Shown here in pieces: positions 15,994-24,334 of a stretch of 37,129 nucleotides of DNA. The position numbers and the translations under genes are program-made. The DNA is from Lachnospiraceae bacterium (lineage in GTDB: Bacteria; Bacillota_A; Clostridia; Lachnospirales; Lachnospiraceae). Position 1 is the stretch's first letter. Every line of letters begins with the position of its first letter. The DNA is taken from NCBI GenBank assembly GCA_016287765.1, contig JAEEWS010000026.1:1-37129 (forward strand), given 5' to 3'. Under the pieces are notes generated by a model. The model searched no databases, had not been told where the DNA came from, and saw only the letters and a program-made list of their open reading frames with translations.

Positions 15994-18741
15994 TTACTTT
16001 TTCTTCTTTTTGATCACAAAGAATGCAGCACAGCCAACTGCCAGTACGGCAACAACGATAACAACTACGACAATGGGATTTACGCCCTTGCTCTCTTCTG
16101 TTTTTGTTGTATCTGTATTGCTGCTTGTTTCTGCGGGAGCCTTTGTAGCTTCCGGTGCCTTTGTAGCTTCCGGTGCCTTGGTGGGCTCGGGTGCCTTGGT
16201 GGGTTCAACAGTTTCTGCAGCAGCTGCCGCATTATCATGATCGAAGCCCTTAACAGTGAAGGTACATACTATGCTCTCCTGAGGGATCTGAACAGAATCA
16301 AGCGCTGCAGGATTCTTTGAGTTATATGTATTAATAAACTCGATGGAGATGTAGCTTCCGTTGTACTCAGGATATTTATCGCTATCCACCTTATTCTCAT
16401 AGAGAACGAAGTCTGTGATGGGCTTCTTTCCGTCTACGGATACGGATGCTTCAGTGATCTCAAGTCCGTTTGCCAGACAGATGTAAGGAATAGTGGTAGA
16501 TGCCTTAAGCATATTGTACTTTGCGGAGCCTTTAAGACCTGCCTCTGCTCCGGTCAGGGATACAGTGTAGGTTCCGTTTCCGTCGATAACTGCATCAACA
16601 AATGTTCCGCCAATGTTCTGCTCTTCAGGGGTAGCTCCTTCGTTCCAGGTTACATGGTTGAAGTTATCCGCAATACCCTTCCAAGCAGCGATACCACCGG
16701 TTGCTTCATTCATCCAGTCATCACGATATACCCAGGTGTCAGGGCACTGGAAGGTAAGATATGCATCGTACTTTCCGGAAAGAAGAGCGGGATCGAATTC
16801 AACTACCTCGGGCTCAGCCACAAGGAAGGAATTAAGTGTTATGGTATATTCAATAGTTGTAAAATCCTTGGGGGAATCAATGTACTTATCGCCCCACTCA
16901 TTGTAACCGCCTGCAAGACGGAAGCAGGTTGCATCGGTAAAATCACCGGTTCCCTCTGCCCAGAATGCCTTACCTGCACTGCGATCCACTTTTACTTCCT
17001 TGCCGTCGATCTTGCAAACAATATCAAAATCGATATCAAGTGCTGTGGAAGTATCCTTGCAAAGAAGATAAGGAGCCACATACCATGTGTAAAGAGGCTT
17101 TGAAGCAAACTTTAAGGAAACTGTCCTGGTCTCGCCAACCTTAATGAATTCGCTGCCGCCTTCGATCTCTGCATTAAAGCCGGTAACATAACCATAACCC
17201 CAGTCACCGCTTGCAGCCTTGTCACCGCCGTAAGCGATACCAAGTTCGAAGGTCTCATCACTTTCAACCGCAGGATTACCCTTGGAGATCTTGTCAATGG
17301 TAAATGTATACTCTATGGACTTGAAGTTTTCGGGAGCCTTGATGTACTGAGCTGCCCACTCATTGTAGCCGCCGCCGAGACGAACGCAATGCTCTTCGTC
17401 GTAATCACCGGTTCCTTCGTACCACCAGAACTTGCCGGCATCCATGTTAACTTCTACTTCCTTACCGTCGATCTTAACAGAATCAATGTGACCTTTTACA
17501 AGGTTAACACCCTCTGCCACGATACAGGGAGCTGTATAATAAGCATGTTTGAAATTCTGAGGGAAAGTAACACCTATGGTAACAGTGTCGCCTGCAGCCA
17601 CATAAGCTGTCTTTCCCACAACGCCTTCAGCCTCACTTCCGGGACCTGTATAGCTTAAATCCCAGCTTCCGGTATCGGAATCGCCGCCGATGGCAACGAA
17701 AGCAAGATATTTTTCATCTGCGCTGAGCTGCTTAAAGGTGATGGTATATTCAACCTTTGTAAAGGAAGGAATAGGATTTGATTCTCCTCCGATGTACTTA
17801 GCGGCCCACTCATTATAGCCGCCCGCAAGACGAACGGTGGAATCGGTAGCATATGCATCGCCGACACCTTCTGTCCACCATGCATCACCCTGAGTAAGAT
17901 CGGGAACTATTTCATTGCCGTCAAACTTGATGGAATCAATTGTAAAATCTATGGTCTTGAAATTACCGCCTGTGATAACGGGTGCCATCCACCAAACCTT
18001 ATCAACGGGCTTATCAAACTCAAGAGCATATGTAACCTGGAAGGGATCGCCTTCAAAGCTGATATACTGATCGTTTGCTACAACGCCGGCATAATTGCCT
18101 GTGTTATCTTTTCCGCTGTAACCCATGGACCAGTCCTCTGCTCCGCCCATAGCGAGGAAGGAGTAGAAGCCCAAAGCCGATGTATCATAAACCACTTTTT
18201 TGAGTGTGATGGTATATTCCAGAGTCTTGAAATTAACGGGCTTGGCAATGAACTTATCCCCCCACTCGTTATAAGCACCTGCAAGACGGATACATTCCGT
18301 ATCTCCCCATGCACCTGTTCCTTCGAACCACCAGTTGCCCTTACTGCCTGCAGTAAAGTCAATGGCAACGTCCTTACCGTCGATCTTGGCTGTGATATCG
18401 AAGTCAACTTCCTTTGCTCCGGGAATTACAAGGCAAGGAGCATTAAACCATGCCTGAGTGGTCGTATCGGGCATTGTAACGCTGATGGTCTTTGTCTCGC
18501 CTACAGCAATGTAAGCATCCTGTGCGACTACATTACCGGAATTTCCGCTGGTCTTACCATAATACTGGTATTCCCAACTATCGCCGGCACCTATGGCAAC
18601 AAATGCATAGAAGCTCTCGGCAGAAGCCGTGGCTGTTTCCTCCGCATATGCCTGAACGGAAGGGTTACCCATTGAAAGAACGGAAACCATCATCAGGAAA
18701 GATGCGGCAAATGCAACAAGTCTCTTTGTCACTTTCTTCAT
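15994..18741 (-). CDS. Large tandem-repeat cell-surface protein of unknown function
   Basis: This 915-aa protein starts at 18741 (ATG with AGGAG site; an upstream in-frame ATG at 18783 would put 14 residues before the signal peptide). It has a signal peptide with likely cleavage after SVQA (~residue 31). Four copies of a ~145-residue module follow (~43-184, 190-339, 343-485, 495-640), each ending in a block like EGTGD, RLAGGYNEW and KYI, then EYTITL. A divergent fifth domain (~655-835), a Pro/Thr/Ala linker with repeated PTKAPE/ATKAPE units (~843-875), one transmembrane helix (~889-910) and a five-lysine tail complete it. It lacks LPxTG, so it is membrane-anchored. I do not recognise the module; the Trp-rich beta pattern would suit ligand or glycan binding, which is inference. 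Confidence 0.85.
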   Translation of the reverse strand: MKKVTKRLVAFAASFLMMVSVLSMGNPSVQAYAEETATASAESFYAFVAIGAGDSWEYQYYGKTSGNSGNVVAQDAYIAVGETKTISVTMPDTTTQAWFNAPCLVIPGAKEVDFDITAKIDGKDVAIDFTAGSKGNWWFEGTGAWGDTECIRLAGAYNEWGDKFIAKPVNFKTLEYTITLKKVVYDTSALGFYSFLAMGGAEDWSMGYSGKDNTGNYAGVVANDQYISFEGDPFQVTYALEFDKPVDKVWWMAPVITGGNFKTIDFTIDSIKFDGNEIVPDLTQGDAWWTEGVGDAYATDSTVRLAGGYNEWAAKYIGGESNPIPSFTKVEYTITFKQLSADEKYLAFVAIGGDSDTGSWDLSYTGPGSEAEGVVGKTAYVAAGDTVTIGVTFPQNFKHAYYTAPCIVAEGVNLVKGHIDSVKIDGKEVEVNMDAGKFWWYEGTGDYDEEHCVRLGGGYNEWAAQYIKAPENFKSIEYTFTIDKISKGNPAVESDETFELGIAYGGDKAASGDWGYGYVTGFNAEIEGGSEFIKVGETRTVSLKFASKPLYTWYVAPYLLCKDTSTALDIDFDIVCKIDGKEVKVDRSAGKAFWAEGTGDFTDATCFRLAGGYNEWGDKYIDSPKDFTTIEYTITLNSFLVAEPEVVEFDPALLSGKYDAYLTFQCPDTWVYRDDWMNEATGGIAAWKGIADNFNHVTWNEGATPEEQNIGGTFVDAVIDGNGTYTVSLTGAEAGLKGSAKYNMLKASTTIPYICLANGLEITEASVSVDGKKPITDFVLYENKVDSDKYPEYNGSYISIEFINTYNSKNPAALDSVQIPQESIVCTFTVKGFDHDNAAAAAETVEPTKAPEPTKAPEATKAPEATKAPAETSSNTDTTKTEESKGVNPIVVVVIVVAVLAVGCAAFFVIKKKKK
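16822..18615 (-). repeat. Four tandem copies of a ~435-bp coding module
   Basis: The modules lie at about 18615-18190, 18174-17725, 17715-17287 and 17259-16822. Protein identity between copies is clear at the C-terminal block (GGYNEW with W, EGTGD and RLAG) but low elsewhere, so the duplications are old rather than recent. Confidence 0.75.
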
Positions 18742-18769
18742 ATGTCTGTCTCCTCTTATTATATTGACC

Positions 18770-18783
18770 TTGCCCCAGGGCAA
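18770..18783. promoter_or_regulatory. TTGCCC-CA-GGGCAA palindrome upstream of the surface-protein gene
   Basis: A hyphenated palindrome with 6-bp arms lies about 30 nt before the start codon, just upstream of the ribosome binding site. A TATACT at 18814-18809 (minus strand) is a possible -10 without a good -35. Operator or mRNA hairpin are both possible. Confidence 0.3.
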
Positions 18784-18838
18784 AGCCTTACAAGAAGATT
18801 TTATAATGAGTATACGATTTAAAATATTATATAAATTA

Positions 18839-18861
18839 GACTTTTTTACGTGACTTTTTTA
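18839..18861. repeat. Two direct copies of GACTTTTTTA
   Basis: Identical 10-mers at 18839-18848 and 18852-18861, separated by CGT, lie upstream of the likely surface-protein promoter and just past the DUF4956 terminator. The spacing (13 bp start to start) is a little over one helical turn, so tandem regulator binding is possible but unproven. Confidence 0.3.
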
Positions 18862-18865
18862 GACA

Positions 18866-18897
18866 ATAAAAATCCCTCCGGCATTTTCACCGGAGGG
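18866..18897 (-). terminator. Terminator after DUF4956
   Basis: On the minus strand CCCTCCGG and CCGGAGGG form an 8-bp GC-rich stem with a TGAAAATG loop followed by ATTTTTATT. Confidence 0.88.
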
Positions 18898-18912
18898 TTG
18901 AGTTCATATCAT

Positions 18913-19599
18913 TTATAATGAGGTATCCTTTTTGATGAGCTTGGCAAGAGTGATGCTTAAGTTACCGTTTCTGGTCCTGAGTTCATCCATGAACTTCTTC
19001 TCATCCGCATCCTTTTTGAACTTAACATTGTATGTAAGCTCATAGAGAGTACCCATGTTTGTGGTCTTTACTCTTTCAAGGTCTTTTGAAACGGTGAATT
19101 TATCAAATATGTCATCGAAAGCCCCGTTATAATCCATATCCTCGGGGATCACGATCTTGAGGGCCTTAACTTCATTTGCAAAAAGTCCCGCACTGAATTT
19201 GGTAACCACTGCAATGATGACACAAAGGATAACAACCGCTATAGCTGCGATGGAGAAATAATTCATTCCTGCCGCAAGTCCCGCACCCATGGAGATCAAT
19301 ATGAAGCAAAGGTCTCTGCCTTCTCCCGGCTGAGATCTGAAACGTACCAGAGTAAAAACACCCGCAATGGAAAGTGCCTTAGCCGCATCACCGCTTACAA
19401 GAATGATGATCAGGCTTACAACAGCCGGAAGAACGATGAGGGTAAGGAAGAAGCTTACAGAAGTGCTCTCCTTTTTGGATGTTAGTGCATATGTTCCGGC
19501 AATGACTATACCGAATATAAGTGCCACAACTAAGCAAATGAGTGTTTCGCCTGTTGTGATCGTTCCGTCGTTTGTGACATTAAATAATTGTTCAAGCAT
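18913..19599 (-). CDS. DUF4956 membrane protein
   Basis: This 228-aa protein has about four hydrophobic segments (residues ~18-40, 48-68, ~95-112 and 115-135), the family signature AGVFTLVRFRSQPGEGRDLCF, and a soluble C-terminal alpha/beta domain of ~85 residues. DUF4956 proteins commonly pair with VTC-domain proteins, as here, but their function is unknown; a part in polyphosphate or surface-polymer handling is inference. The start has a strong AAGGAGG site located inside the end of the VTC gene, and the two frames overlap by 70 nt. Confidence 0.9.
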   Translation of the reverse strand: MLEQLFNVTNDGTITTGETLICLVVALIFGIVIAGTYALTSKKESTSVSFFLTLIVLPAVVSLIIILVSGDAAKALSIAGVFTLVRFRSQPGEGRDLCFILISMGAGLAAGMNYFSIAAIAVVILCVIIAVVTKFSAGLFANEVKALKIVIPEDMDYNGAFDDIFDKFTVSKDLERVKTTNMGTLYELTYNVKFKKDADEKKFMDELRTRNGNLSITLAKLIKKDTSL

Positions 19600-20357
19600 A
19601 ATGCTTCCTCCTTATCGGATAAAATGATGTTCGCTCCGCTTGCTACTCTGCGTGCAACGAAAGCCTGGTATTCTGTACCGTATTTCGAAAAACTGGTCTT
19701 ATAGATCTTGAATTCGGAAAGGATCTGAGTCATCCAAAGAGGCATTGCCTTGTCGATCTTGATCTCCATGATCCATTCGTCTTCACCGATCAGTTTGTCG
19801 CCGTAGACTCCGTAATGAAGTCCCAGGTCATAACGTCTTGCGGTAATGTTTCTGTCAAAAGTAACTCTGAAATCCCTGTTCTCTCTGTCGAACATTGCGC
19901 ATCTGTCATAGGAAAGGAAAAGCTTGGGCATAAGATTCAGTCTGTTCTTCATGTAATCGATCTCTTCCAGAACCTGACCGTTCATAAATGACTGAACCTC
20001 CGGCTTCATGCCGCTCTCAAAGTAGTCATACGCATCCTGAAGGATCATCTTGGTCCTGCGCTTGTTTACAAGGCCCTGGTATTTCTTCTTTATCTCAAGA
20101 AATACTTTCTGGTCTGTACCTACAGTACCGTAGCTTCTCAGTCTCATTTTTTCCTTATAGACACCGCCGTCTATTGATCGTCTGATCAGATCGTTATGGA
20201 TCGTATCGTAGTAGATATTGCAAATGGTATAGAACTCACCGTTTTTGCTGTGCTCGTCGGATTCCATATGCTCGGATAATCTTTCACGAAGCTTAAGATA
20301 TTGTTCATTTGTGATGCGATACTTCATTTCGTATCTGTTGAATACTTCAATTGCCAT
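19530..20357 (-). CDS. VTC-domain protein (polyphosphate polymerase-like)
   Basis: This 275-aa protein matches the VTC tunnel domain that in yeast Vtc4 makes polyphosphate from ATP. The expected basic and acidic strands are visible: FNRYEMKYRI, KEKMRLRSYG, VFLEIKKKYQGLVNKRR, FRVTFDRNITAR, IMEIKID and the late SEFKIYKTSFSKYG. The start at 20357 has a GAGAGG site; the longer frame to 20396 adds 13 residues that do not fit the family. The last ~23 codons run through the ribosome binding site and first 70 nt of DUF4956, an unusually long overlap. With no membrane segment of its own it probably works with DUF4956 at the membrane. Polyphosphate synthesis is a family-level inference. Confidence 0.88.
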   Translation of the reverse strand: MAIEVFNRYEMKYRITNEQYLKLRERLSEHMESDEHSKNGEFYTICNIYYDTIHNDLIRRSIDGGVYKEKMRLRSYGTVGTDQKVFLEIKKKYQGLVNKRRTKMILQDAYDYFESGMKPEVQSFMNGQVLEEIDYMKNRLNLMPKLFLSYDRCAMFDRENRDFRVTFDRNITARRYDLGLHYGVYGDKLIGEDEWIMEIKIDKAMPLWMTQILSEFKIYKTSFSKYGTEYQAFVARRVASGANIILSDKEEALCLNNYLMSQTTERSQQAKHSFA

Positions 20358-20464
20358 AGACTTTACCTCTCTCGTCAATGGATTTTGTTTCATCACTGAC
20401 TATGGCTATATGATAAATTTAAAATGTGTGCACTTTGTGTATAAAAAAACATTATTCTGTGGTC

Positions 20465-20493
20465 ATTCTATATGAAAATTGTGTCTAATGCAA
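20465..20493 (-). promoter_or_regulatory. Candidate promoter of the VTC-DUF4956 pair
   Basis: On the minus strand TTGCAT (20493-20488) and TAGAAT (20470-20465) are spaced by 17 bp. The same -35 hexamer and spacing occur at the tRNA-Gln promoter. It lies between the tRNA-Ala terminator and the VTC start, leaving a leader of about 100 nt. Confidence 0.4.
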
Positions 20494-20543
20494 CCAAAAA
20501 AAGCACCATTTAACACAATATCTGCTTAATCCTTGCGAAATTC

Positions 20544-20576
20544 AAAAAAAGAGGACCGTAAGATAACAGCCCTCTT
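20544..20576 (-). terminator. Terminator after tRNA-Ala
   Basis: On the minus strand AAGAGG pairs with CCTCTT across a ~16-nt internal region, followed by seven T residues (20550-20544). It is the first terminator seen downstream of lon, engB, DUF4364 and the tRNA. Confidence 0.75.
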
Positions 20577-20577
20577 A

Positions 20578-20650
20578 TGGAGCATAGGGGATTCGAACCC
20601 CCGGTCTTCTGATTGCGAACCAGACGCTTTCCCAGCTAAGCTAATGCCCC
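20578..20650 (-). tRNA. tRNA-Ala (anticodon CGC)
   Basis: The minus strand gives acceptor GGGGCAT/ATGCTCC, anticodon stem TCTGG/TCAGA with loop TTCGCAA (anticodon CGC, reading GCG), and T stem GGGGG/TCCCC-type pairing around TTCGAAT. The acceptor contains the G3:U70 wobble pair that identifies alanine tRNAs, with A73 as discriminator. CCA is not encoded. It begins 10 nt after the DUF4364 stop codon with no promoter of its own visible, so it is probably cut out of the protein operon transcript. Confidence 0.93.
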
Positions 20651-20674
20651 TTATTTATCCTTATTTATCCTTAT
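20651..20674 (-). repeat. 10-bp tandem repeat joining the DUF4364 stop codon to tRNA-Ala
   Basis: TTATTTATCC occurs twice in a row (20651-20670, plus-strand reading) followed by a partial third TTAT. One copy contains the DUF4364 stop codon and the other fills the whole gap to the tRNA 5' end. Confidence 0.7.
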
Positions 20675-21203
20675 CTGTCTTTTTTCCGGCCAAAAGCCTT
20701 GTGATCAGATATTCATATACATCCGCATTCGCTTCGTTCCATCGGTTACATATGGTATCTGCTTCCGCAGGACTTGCAACCAGAAGATTAATATTAACCA
20801 GTTCACTGCCTCTTTCCACTACTTTAAGTTCCACGATGTACTCGTTCTTGCTAACTTCATAGTAATCGGCAGTGGACGCTGCCAGATCTCTCAGATGATA
20901 CTGCTCCTTGGAAAGACACTCATCAATGTCATCCCTGAGAGGAACAGAAAGAGTCTGATAAAAGAAGGACAAGGTCTCTCTTCCCTCATTTGTAATGCTG
21001 TAAAGGTGGGAATTCCGGTTATCCGAAACGGAAATGTATCCGTCATCCACCAGATCCTCAAGAGATTCCTGTATCGACATATACTGAGCAATATTCCTTT
21101 CAAGAAGGATCCTTGTAAGCTCCGCATTGCTGATAGGTGTCTCCAGCCTGTCCAAAATATATAATATCACCAGTTTGTAAAACATTAAAGCATCTGAATC
21201 CAT
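20661..21203 (-). CDS. DUF4364 family protein (winged-helix-like)
   Basis: This 180-aa protein begins MDSDALMFYKLVILYILDRL, the usual start of DUF4364 proteins. An N-terminal winged helix follows (ISNAELTRILLERN...YMSIQESLEDLVDDGYISV and an LYSITNEGRETLSFF wing), then a ~90-residue alpha/beta domain. A GTG at 21212, three codons earlier, overlaps the engB stop and is an alternative start. I chose the ATG at 21203 because GGGA lies at a workable distance and the protein aligns there. Function is unknown; DNA binding is likely from the fold. It is the last protein gene before tRNA-Ala in the lon cluster. Confidence 0.85.
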   Translation of the reverse strand: MDSDALMFYKLVILYILDRLETPISNAELTRILLERNIAQYMSIQESLEDLVDDGYISVSDNRNSHLYSITNEGRETLSFFYQTLSVPLRDDIDECLSKEQYHLRDLAASTADYYEVSKNEYIVELKVVERGSELVNINLLVASPAEADTICNRWNEANADVYEYLITRLLAGKKTDKDK

Positions 21204-21208
21204 TTTTT

Positions 21209-21796
21209 TCACATCCCAATGAAAGATTCTATTATCTTCCAGATCTCCTCTTTTCCCGCTTTCGTAACTGACGAGAACGGTATTATCACAGTATCCCCAT
21301 CCGCTTCGAGTCCCCTTCTCACTGCGGCGGTCTGTTTTTGCAGCTGACTTCTGTTGATCTTGTCCGCTTTTGTCGCTATAACTATGGGTTTAAAACCGCT
21401 TTGGCATACAAAATCGTACATCATCCTGTCGTTTGCCGAAGGGTCATGGCGAATATCCACAAGCAGAAATATTGCCTTAAGCTGTTTTGATGTCTTAAGG
21501 TAGTTTTCTATCATGTCTCCCCATTTTTCCCGTATATCCCGGGAAACTCCCGCATAGCCATACCCCGGCAGATCCACGAAGTACAGTGTTTTTTCCACAT
21601 TATAGAAATTAATGGTCTGGGTTTTCCCCGGCTGGGAAGATGTCCTTGCCAGGGCCTTTCTGTTTATCAACGAATTGATAAGTGAAGACTTGCCCACATT
21701 GGACTTTCCCGCAAAAGCTATCTCCGGCAGATTATTTACCGGCAGCTTGCTGGTGATACCACATACACATTCAAGTTCTACCTTATTTACATTCAT
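21209..21796 (-). CDS. engB: Ribosome biogenesis GTP-binding protein EngB (YsxC/YihA)
   Basis: This 195-aa GTPase has all the G motifs: G1 GKSNVGKSS (~30-38), a G2 threonine in TQTINF, G3 DLPGYGYAGV, G4 TKADK, and a G5-like SSVTKAG. EngB proteins assist assembly of the 50S ribosomal subunit. Its ATG overlaps the lon stop by four bases (ATGA), so the two are translationally coupled; lon-engB order is common in Firmicutes. Confidence 0.96.
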   Translation of the reverse strand: MNVNKVELECVCGITSKLPVNNLPEIAFAGKSNVGKSSLINSLINRKALARTSSQPGKTQTINFYNVEKTLYFVDLPGYGYAGVSRDIREKWGDMIENYLKTSKQLKAIFLLVDIRHDPSANDRMMYDFVCQSGFKPIVIATKADKINRSQLQKQTAAVRRGLEADGDTVIIPFSSVTKAGKEEIWKIIESFIGM

Positions 21797-24306
21797 ACCA
21801 ATGCTTTCTCCAATACCTGTTCCATCCCGGTAACCGGCAGAATTTCCATTCCCTCCGTGATCTCCTCTGAGATTTCTGAAAGATCGGCCTCATTCTCCTT
21901 AGGGATCAAAACCAGTTTGATACCCGCCTTTTTGGCTGCAAGGAGTTTTTCCTTAAGTCCTCCGATCTCCATAACCTTTCCTCTTAATGAGATCTCCCCG
22001 GTCATGGCAACATCCGCACGCACCTTTTTACCGCTGACTGCCGAATAAATGGCTGTAGCCATAGTGATACCCGCCGAAGGTCCGTCCTTGGGAGTAGCTC
22101 CTTCGGGCACATGAATATGAATACCATGTTTGTCAAAGAAATCATTCTTAAGGCCTATCTTTCCGGAAAGAGAGCGAACGTAGGAAAGAGCTATCCTTGC
22201 GGATTCCTTCATTACATCTCCCAGATTTCCGGTGAGGATCAGTTCTCCCTTACCGGGCATGGTATTAACCTCTATCTGTAAAGTGTCTCCTCCCACAGCG
22301 GTCCATGCCAGTCCTCTGACTATTCCCACTTCCGCCTTTTTATTGGCCTTAAGATCATGATACTTGATCTTGCCCAGGAAATCGGGAAGGTTTTTATCAT
22401 TTACTTTAATGACTTCGGCTTCATTTCCCGCCTGTCTTGCTTCCAGTATCTTTCTGGCCGCTTTCCTGGAGATCTCTCCGAAACGGCGTTCAAGATTTCT
22501 TACTCCCGCTTCTCTTGTATAGCCCGAGATCATGAGTTTCATGGCTGCAGGTGTTATCTTGAGTTCTTTTTTGGTCAGTCCGTTTTTCTCCAGCTGCTTG
22601 GGATATAAGAAATCCTTTGCAATATGAAGTTTCTCGTTATCGGTGTAACTTGAAACCTCGATGACTTCCATACGGTCCAGAAGAGGTCTGGGAATGGTCT
22701 TGGTAGTATTCGCCGTACAGATGAAGAATACTTCCGAAAGATCAACGGGTATCTCTATATAATGATCGTTAAAATGCTTGTTCTGTTCGGGATCCAGCAC
22801 TTCCAGAAGTGCAGAGGAAGTGTCTCCCTTGTAATCTGAGCTGACCTTGTCTATCTCATCCAAAAGCATGAGAGGGTTCTTGGTCCCCGCTTCCTTAAGG
22901 CTCTGGATGATCCTTCCGGGCATAGCTCCTATGTAGGTCTTTCTGTGTCCGCGTATCTCAGCCTCATCCCTGACGCCGCCTAAGCATATGCGCACATATT
23001 TCTTATTCAAAGATTCTGCAACCGAACGTGCAATGGATGTTTTTCCTGTTCCGGGAGGTCCCACCAGACAGATGATAGGCGCCTGTCCTTTTGAATTCAG
23101 CGCTCTTACCGCCAGGAATTCTATGATCCTCTCCTTCACCTTTTCCAGGCCGAAATGGTCACGGTCCAGAGTCTTCTGAGCTTTTACCAGATCCAGATCG
23201 TCCTTGCTCATCCTGTCCCAGGGAAGGCTCAAAAGTGTCTCTATGTAGCTTCTGGAAACAACGCTCTCTGCCTGGCTTCCTGCCACATTTTTGTATCTCT
23301 CTATCTCTTTGGCGATCTTGTCCTTTACATACTGGGATGCTTCCAGGGTTTCAAGGGTCTTCATGAACTCATCCGCATCATCCAGGGCACTCTTCTCGCC
23401 CAATTCTTCACGAATGACTTTCATCTGCTCACGCATGATGTAGTCCTTCTGATTCTTGTCTACCTTATCTTTAACCTTACCCTGAAGATCTTTTTTGATC
23501 TTGATAACTTCGATCTCATTGGTAATGGTAACGGCTATGGCTTCAAAACGGTCGGTTATATCCACTGTCTCCAGTATCCTCTGCTTGGAGGTGGTGGACA
23601 TGGGAAGACTGATGGCGATCTGATTTAAAAGCATATCAAGGGAATCACAGTTTAAAAGCTGGGCCGTGATCTCTTTTCCCATCCTGTCATCCAGTCTTAT
23701 ATACTCTTCCAGTACATCTTTAAGACCTCTGACCATGGCTTTCTGTTCTATCAGAGAAAGAACATCGGAGGTAGTCTCGTAGGGTTCTGCAACCCGGGCT
23801 TCAAGATAGGGCAAAGTCCTTGTAAAATTAACAAGCCTTCCTCTCTTAACGCCCTGTGTCAGCACTCTTACCAGATTCCCCGGCATTTTGATGATCTGCT
23901 TTACCACAGAGATGGTTCCCATCCTGTAAAGATCGTCTATGCGGATCTGATTCACCGTGCTGTCCTTCTGGGTTATCACAAGTACAGGTCTGCCTTCCTT
24001 CATGGCAGCGTTTATGGCCGATACAGCCTCGTCCTGATGAAGGTCAAAATGCACCAGCATTCCCGGAAGCATTACCAGTCCCTTAATGGCTACAACCGGC
24101 ATTACCTGCATGGGCTCGTAATTAACAGCCTCCCGGTTCAGTTCCTCAGTCTCGGCAAGCACATCTTTTTCTTCCGGTTCATCCTTTACCGATCCATCGT
24201 TTTCCTGCACGGTGCTTTTCTTTTCAGCCTTTTCCTGTTCTGCAGTCTCCTGCTCTTTATTTTCCTGTTCTTTCTTATCTTTTTCCAGATCTTTTTCGTC
24301 TGCCAT
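21793..24306 (-). CDS. lon: ATP-dependent Lon protease
   Basis: This 837-aa LonA protease has an N-terminal substrate-binding domain (from ~PVVAIKGLVMLPGML), an AAA+ module with Walker A GPPGTGKTS (~416-424) and MLLDEIDKV, and a C-terminal serine protease domain with the catalytic dyad Ser744 (KDGPSAG) and Lys787 (GGLKEK). The start is the ATG at 24306 with GAGGGG site; the open frame continues to 24363 without support. Between the start and the LON domain lies an extra ~65-residue tract dominated by Glu, Lys, Asp and Gln, probably disordered, that typical Lon proteins lack. It overlaps engB by 4 nt and follows prfC by 28 nt. Confidence 0.96.
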   Translation of the reverse strand: MADEKDLEKDKKEQENKEQETAEQEKAEKKSTVQENDGSVKDEPEEKDVLAETEELNREAVNYEPMQVMPVVAIKGLVMLPGMLVHFDLHQDEAVSAINAAMKEGRPVLVITQKDSTVNQIRIDDLYRMGTISVVKQIIKMPGNLVRVLTQGVKRGRLVNFTRTLPYLEARVAEPYETTSDVLSLIEQKAMVRGLKDVLEEYIRLDDRMGKEITAQLLNCDSLDMLLNQIAISLPMSTTSKQRILETVDITDRFEAIAVTITNEIEVIKIKKDLQGKVKDKVDKNQKDYIMREQMKVIREELGEKSALDDADEFMKTLETLEASQYVKDKIAKEIERYKNVAGSQAESVVSRSYIETLLSLPWDRMSKDDLDLVKAQKTLDRDHFGLEKVKERIIEFLAVRALNSKGQAPIICLVGPPGTGKTSIARSVAESLNKKYVRICLGGVRDEAEIRGHRKTYIGAMPGRIIQSLKEAGTKNPLMLLDEIDKVSSDYKGDTSSALLEVLDPEQNKHFNDHYIEIPVDLSEVFFICTANTTKTIPRPLLDRMEVIEVSSYTDNEKLHIAKDFLYPKQLEKNGLTKKELKITPAAMKLMISGYTREAGVRNLERRFGEISRKAARKILEARQAGNEAEVIKVNDKNLPDFLGKIKYHDLKANKKAEVGIVRGLAWTAVGGDTLQIEVNTMPGKGELILTGNLGDVMKESARIALSYVRSLSGKIGLKNDFFDKHGIHIHVPEGATPKDGPSAGITMATAIYSAVSGKKVRADVAMTGEISLRGKVMEIGGLKEKLLAAKKAGIKLVLIPKENEADLSEISEEITEGMEILPVTGMEQVLEKALV

Positions 24307-24334
24307 AGGTTTTACCCCTCTATGCAATGAAAAA

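Noticed and set aside
16141..16206. Short direct DNA repeats that might be a CRISPR fragment or phase-variable tract
   Set aside because: They are coding repeats of the PTKAPE/ATKAPE linker in the surface protein. No CRISPR array is present in the window.
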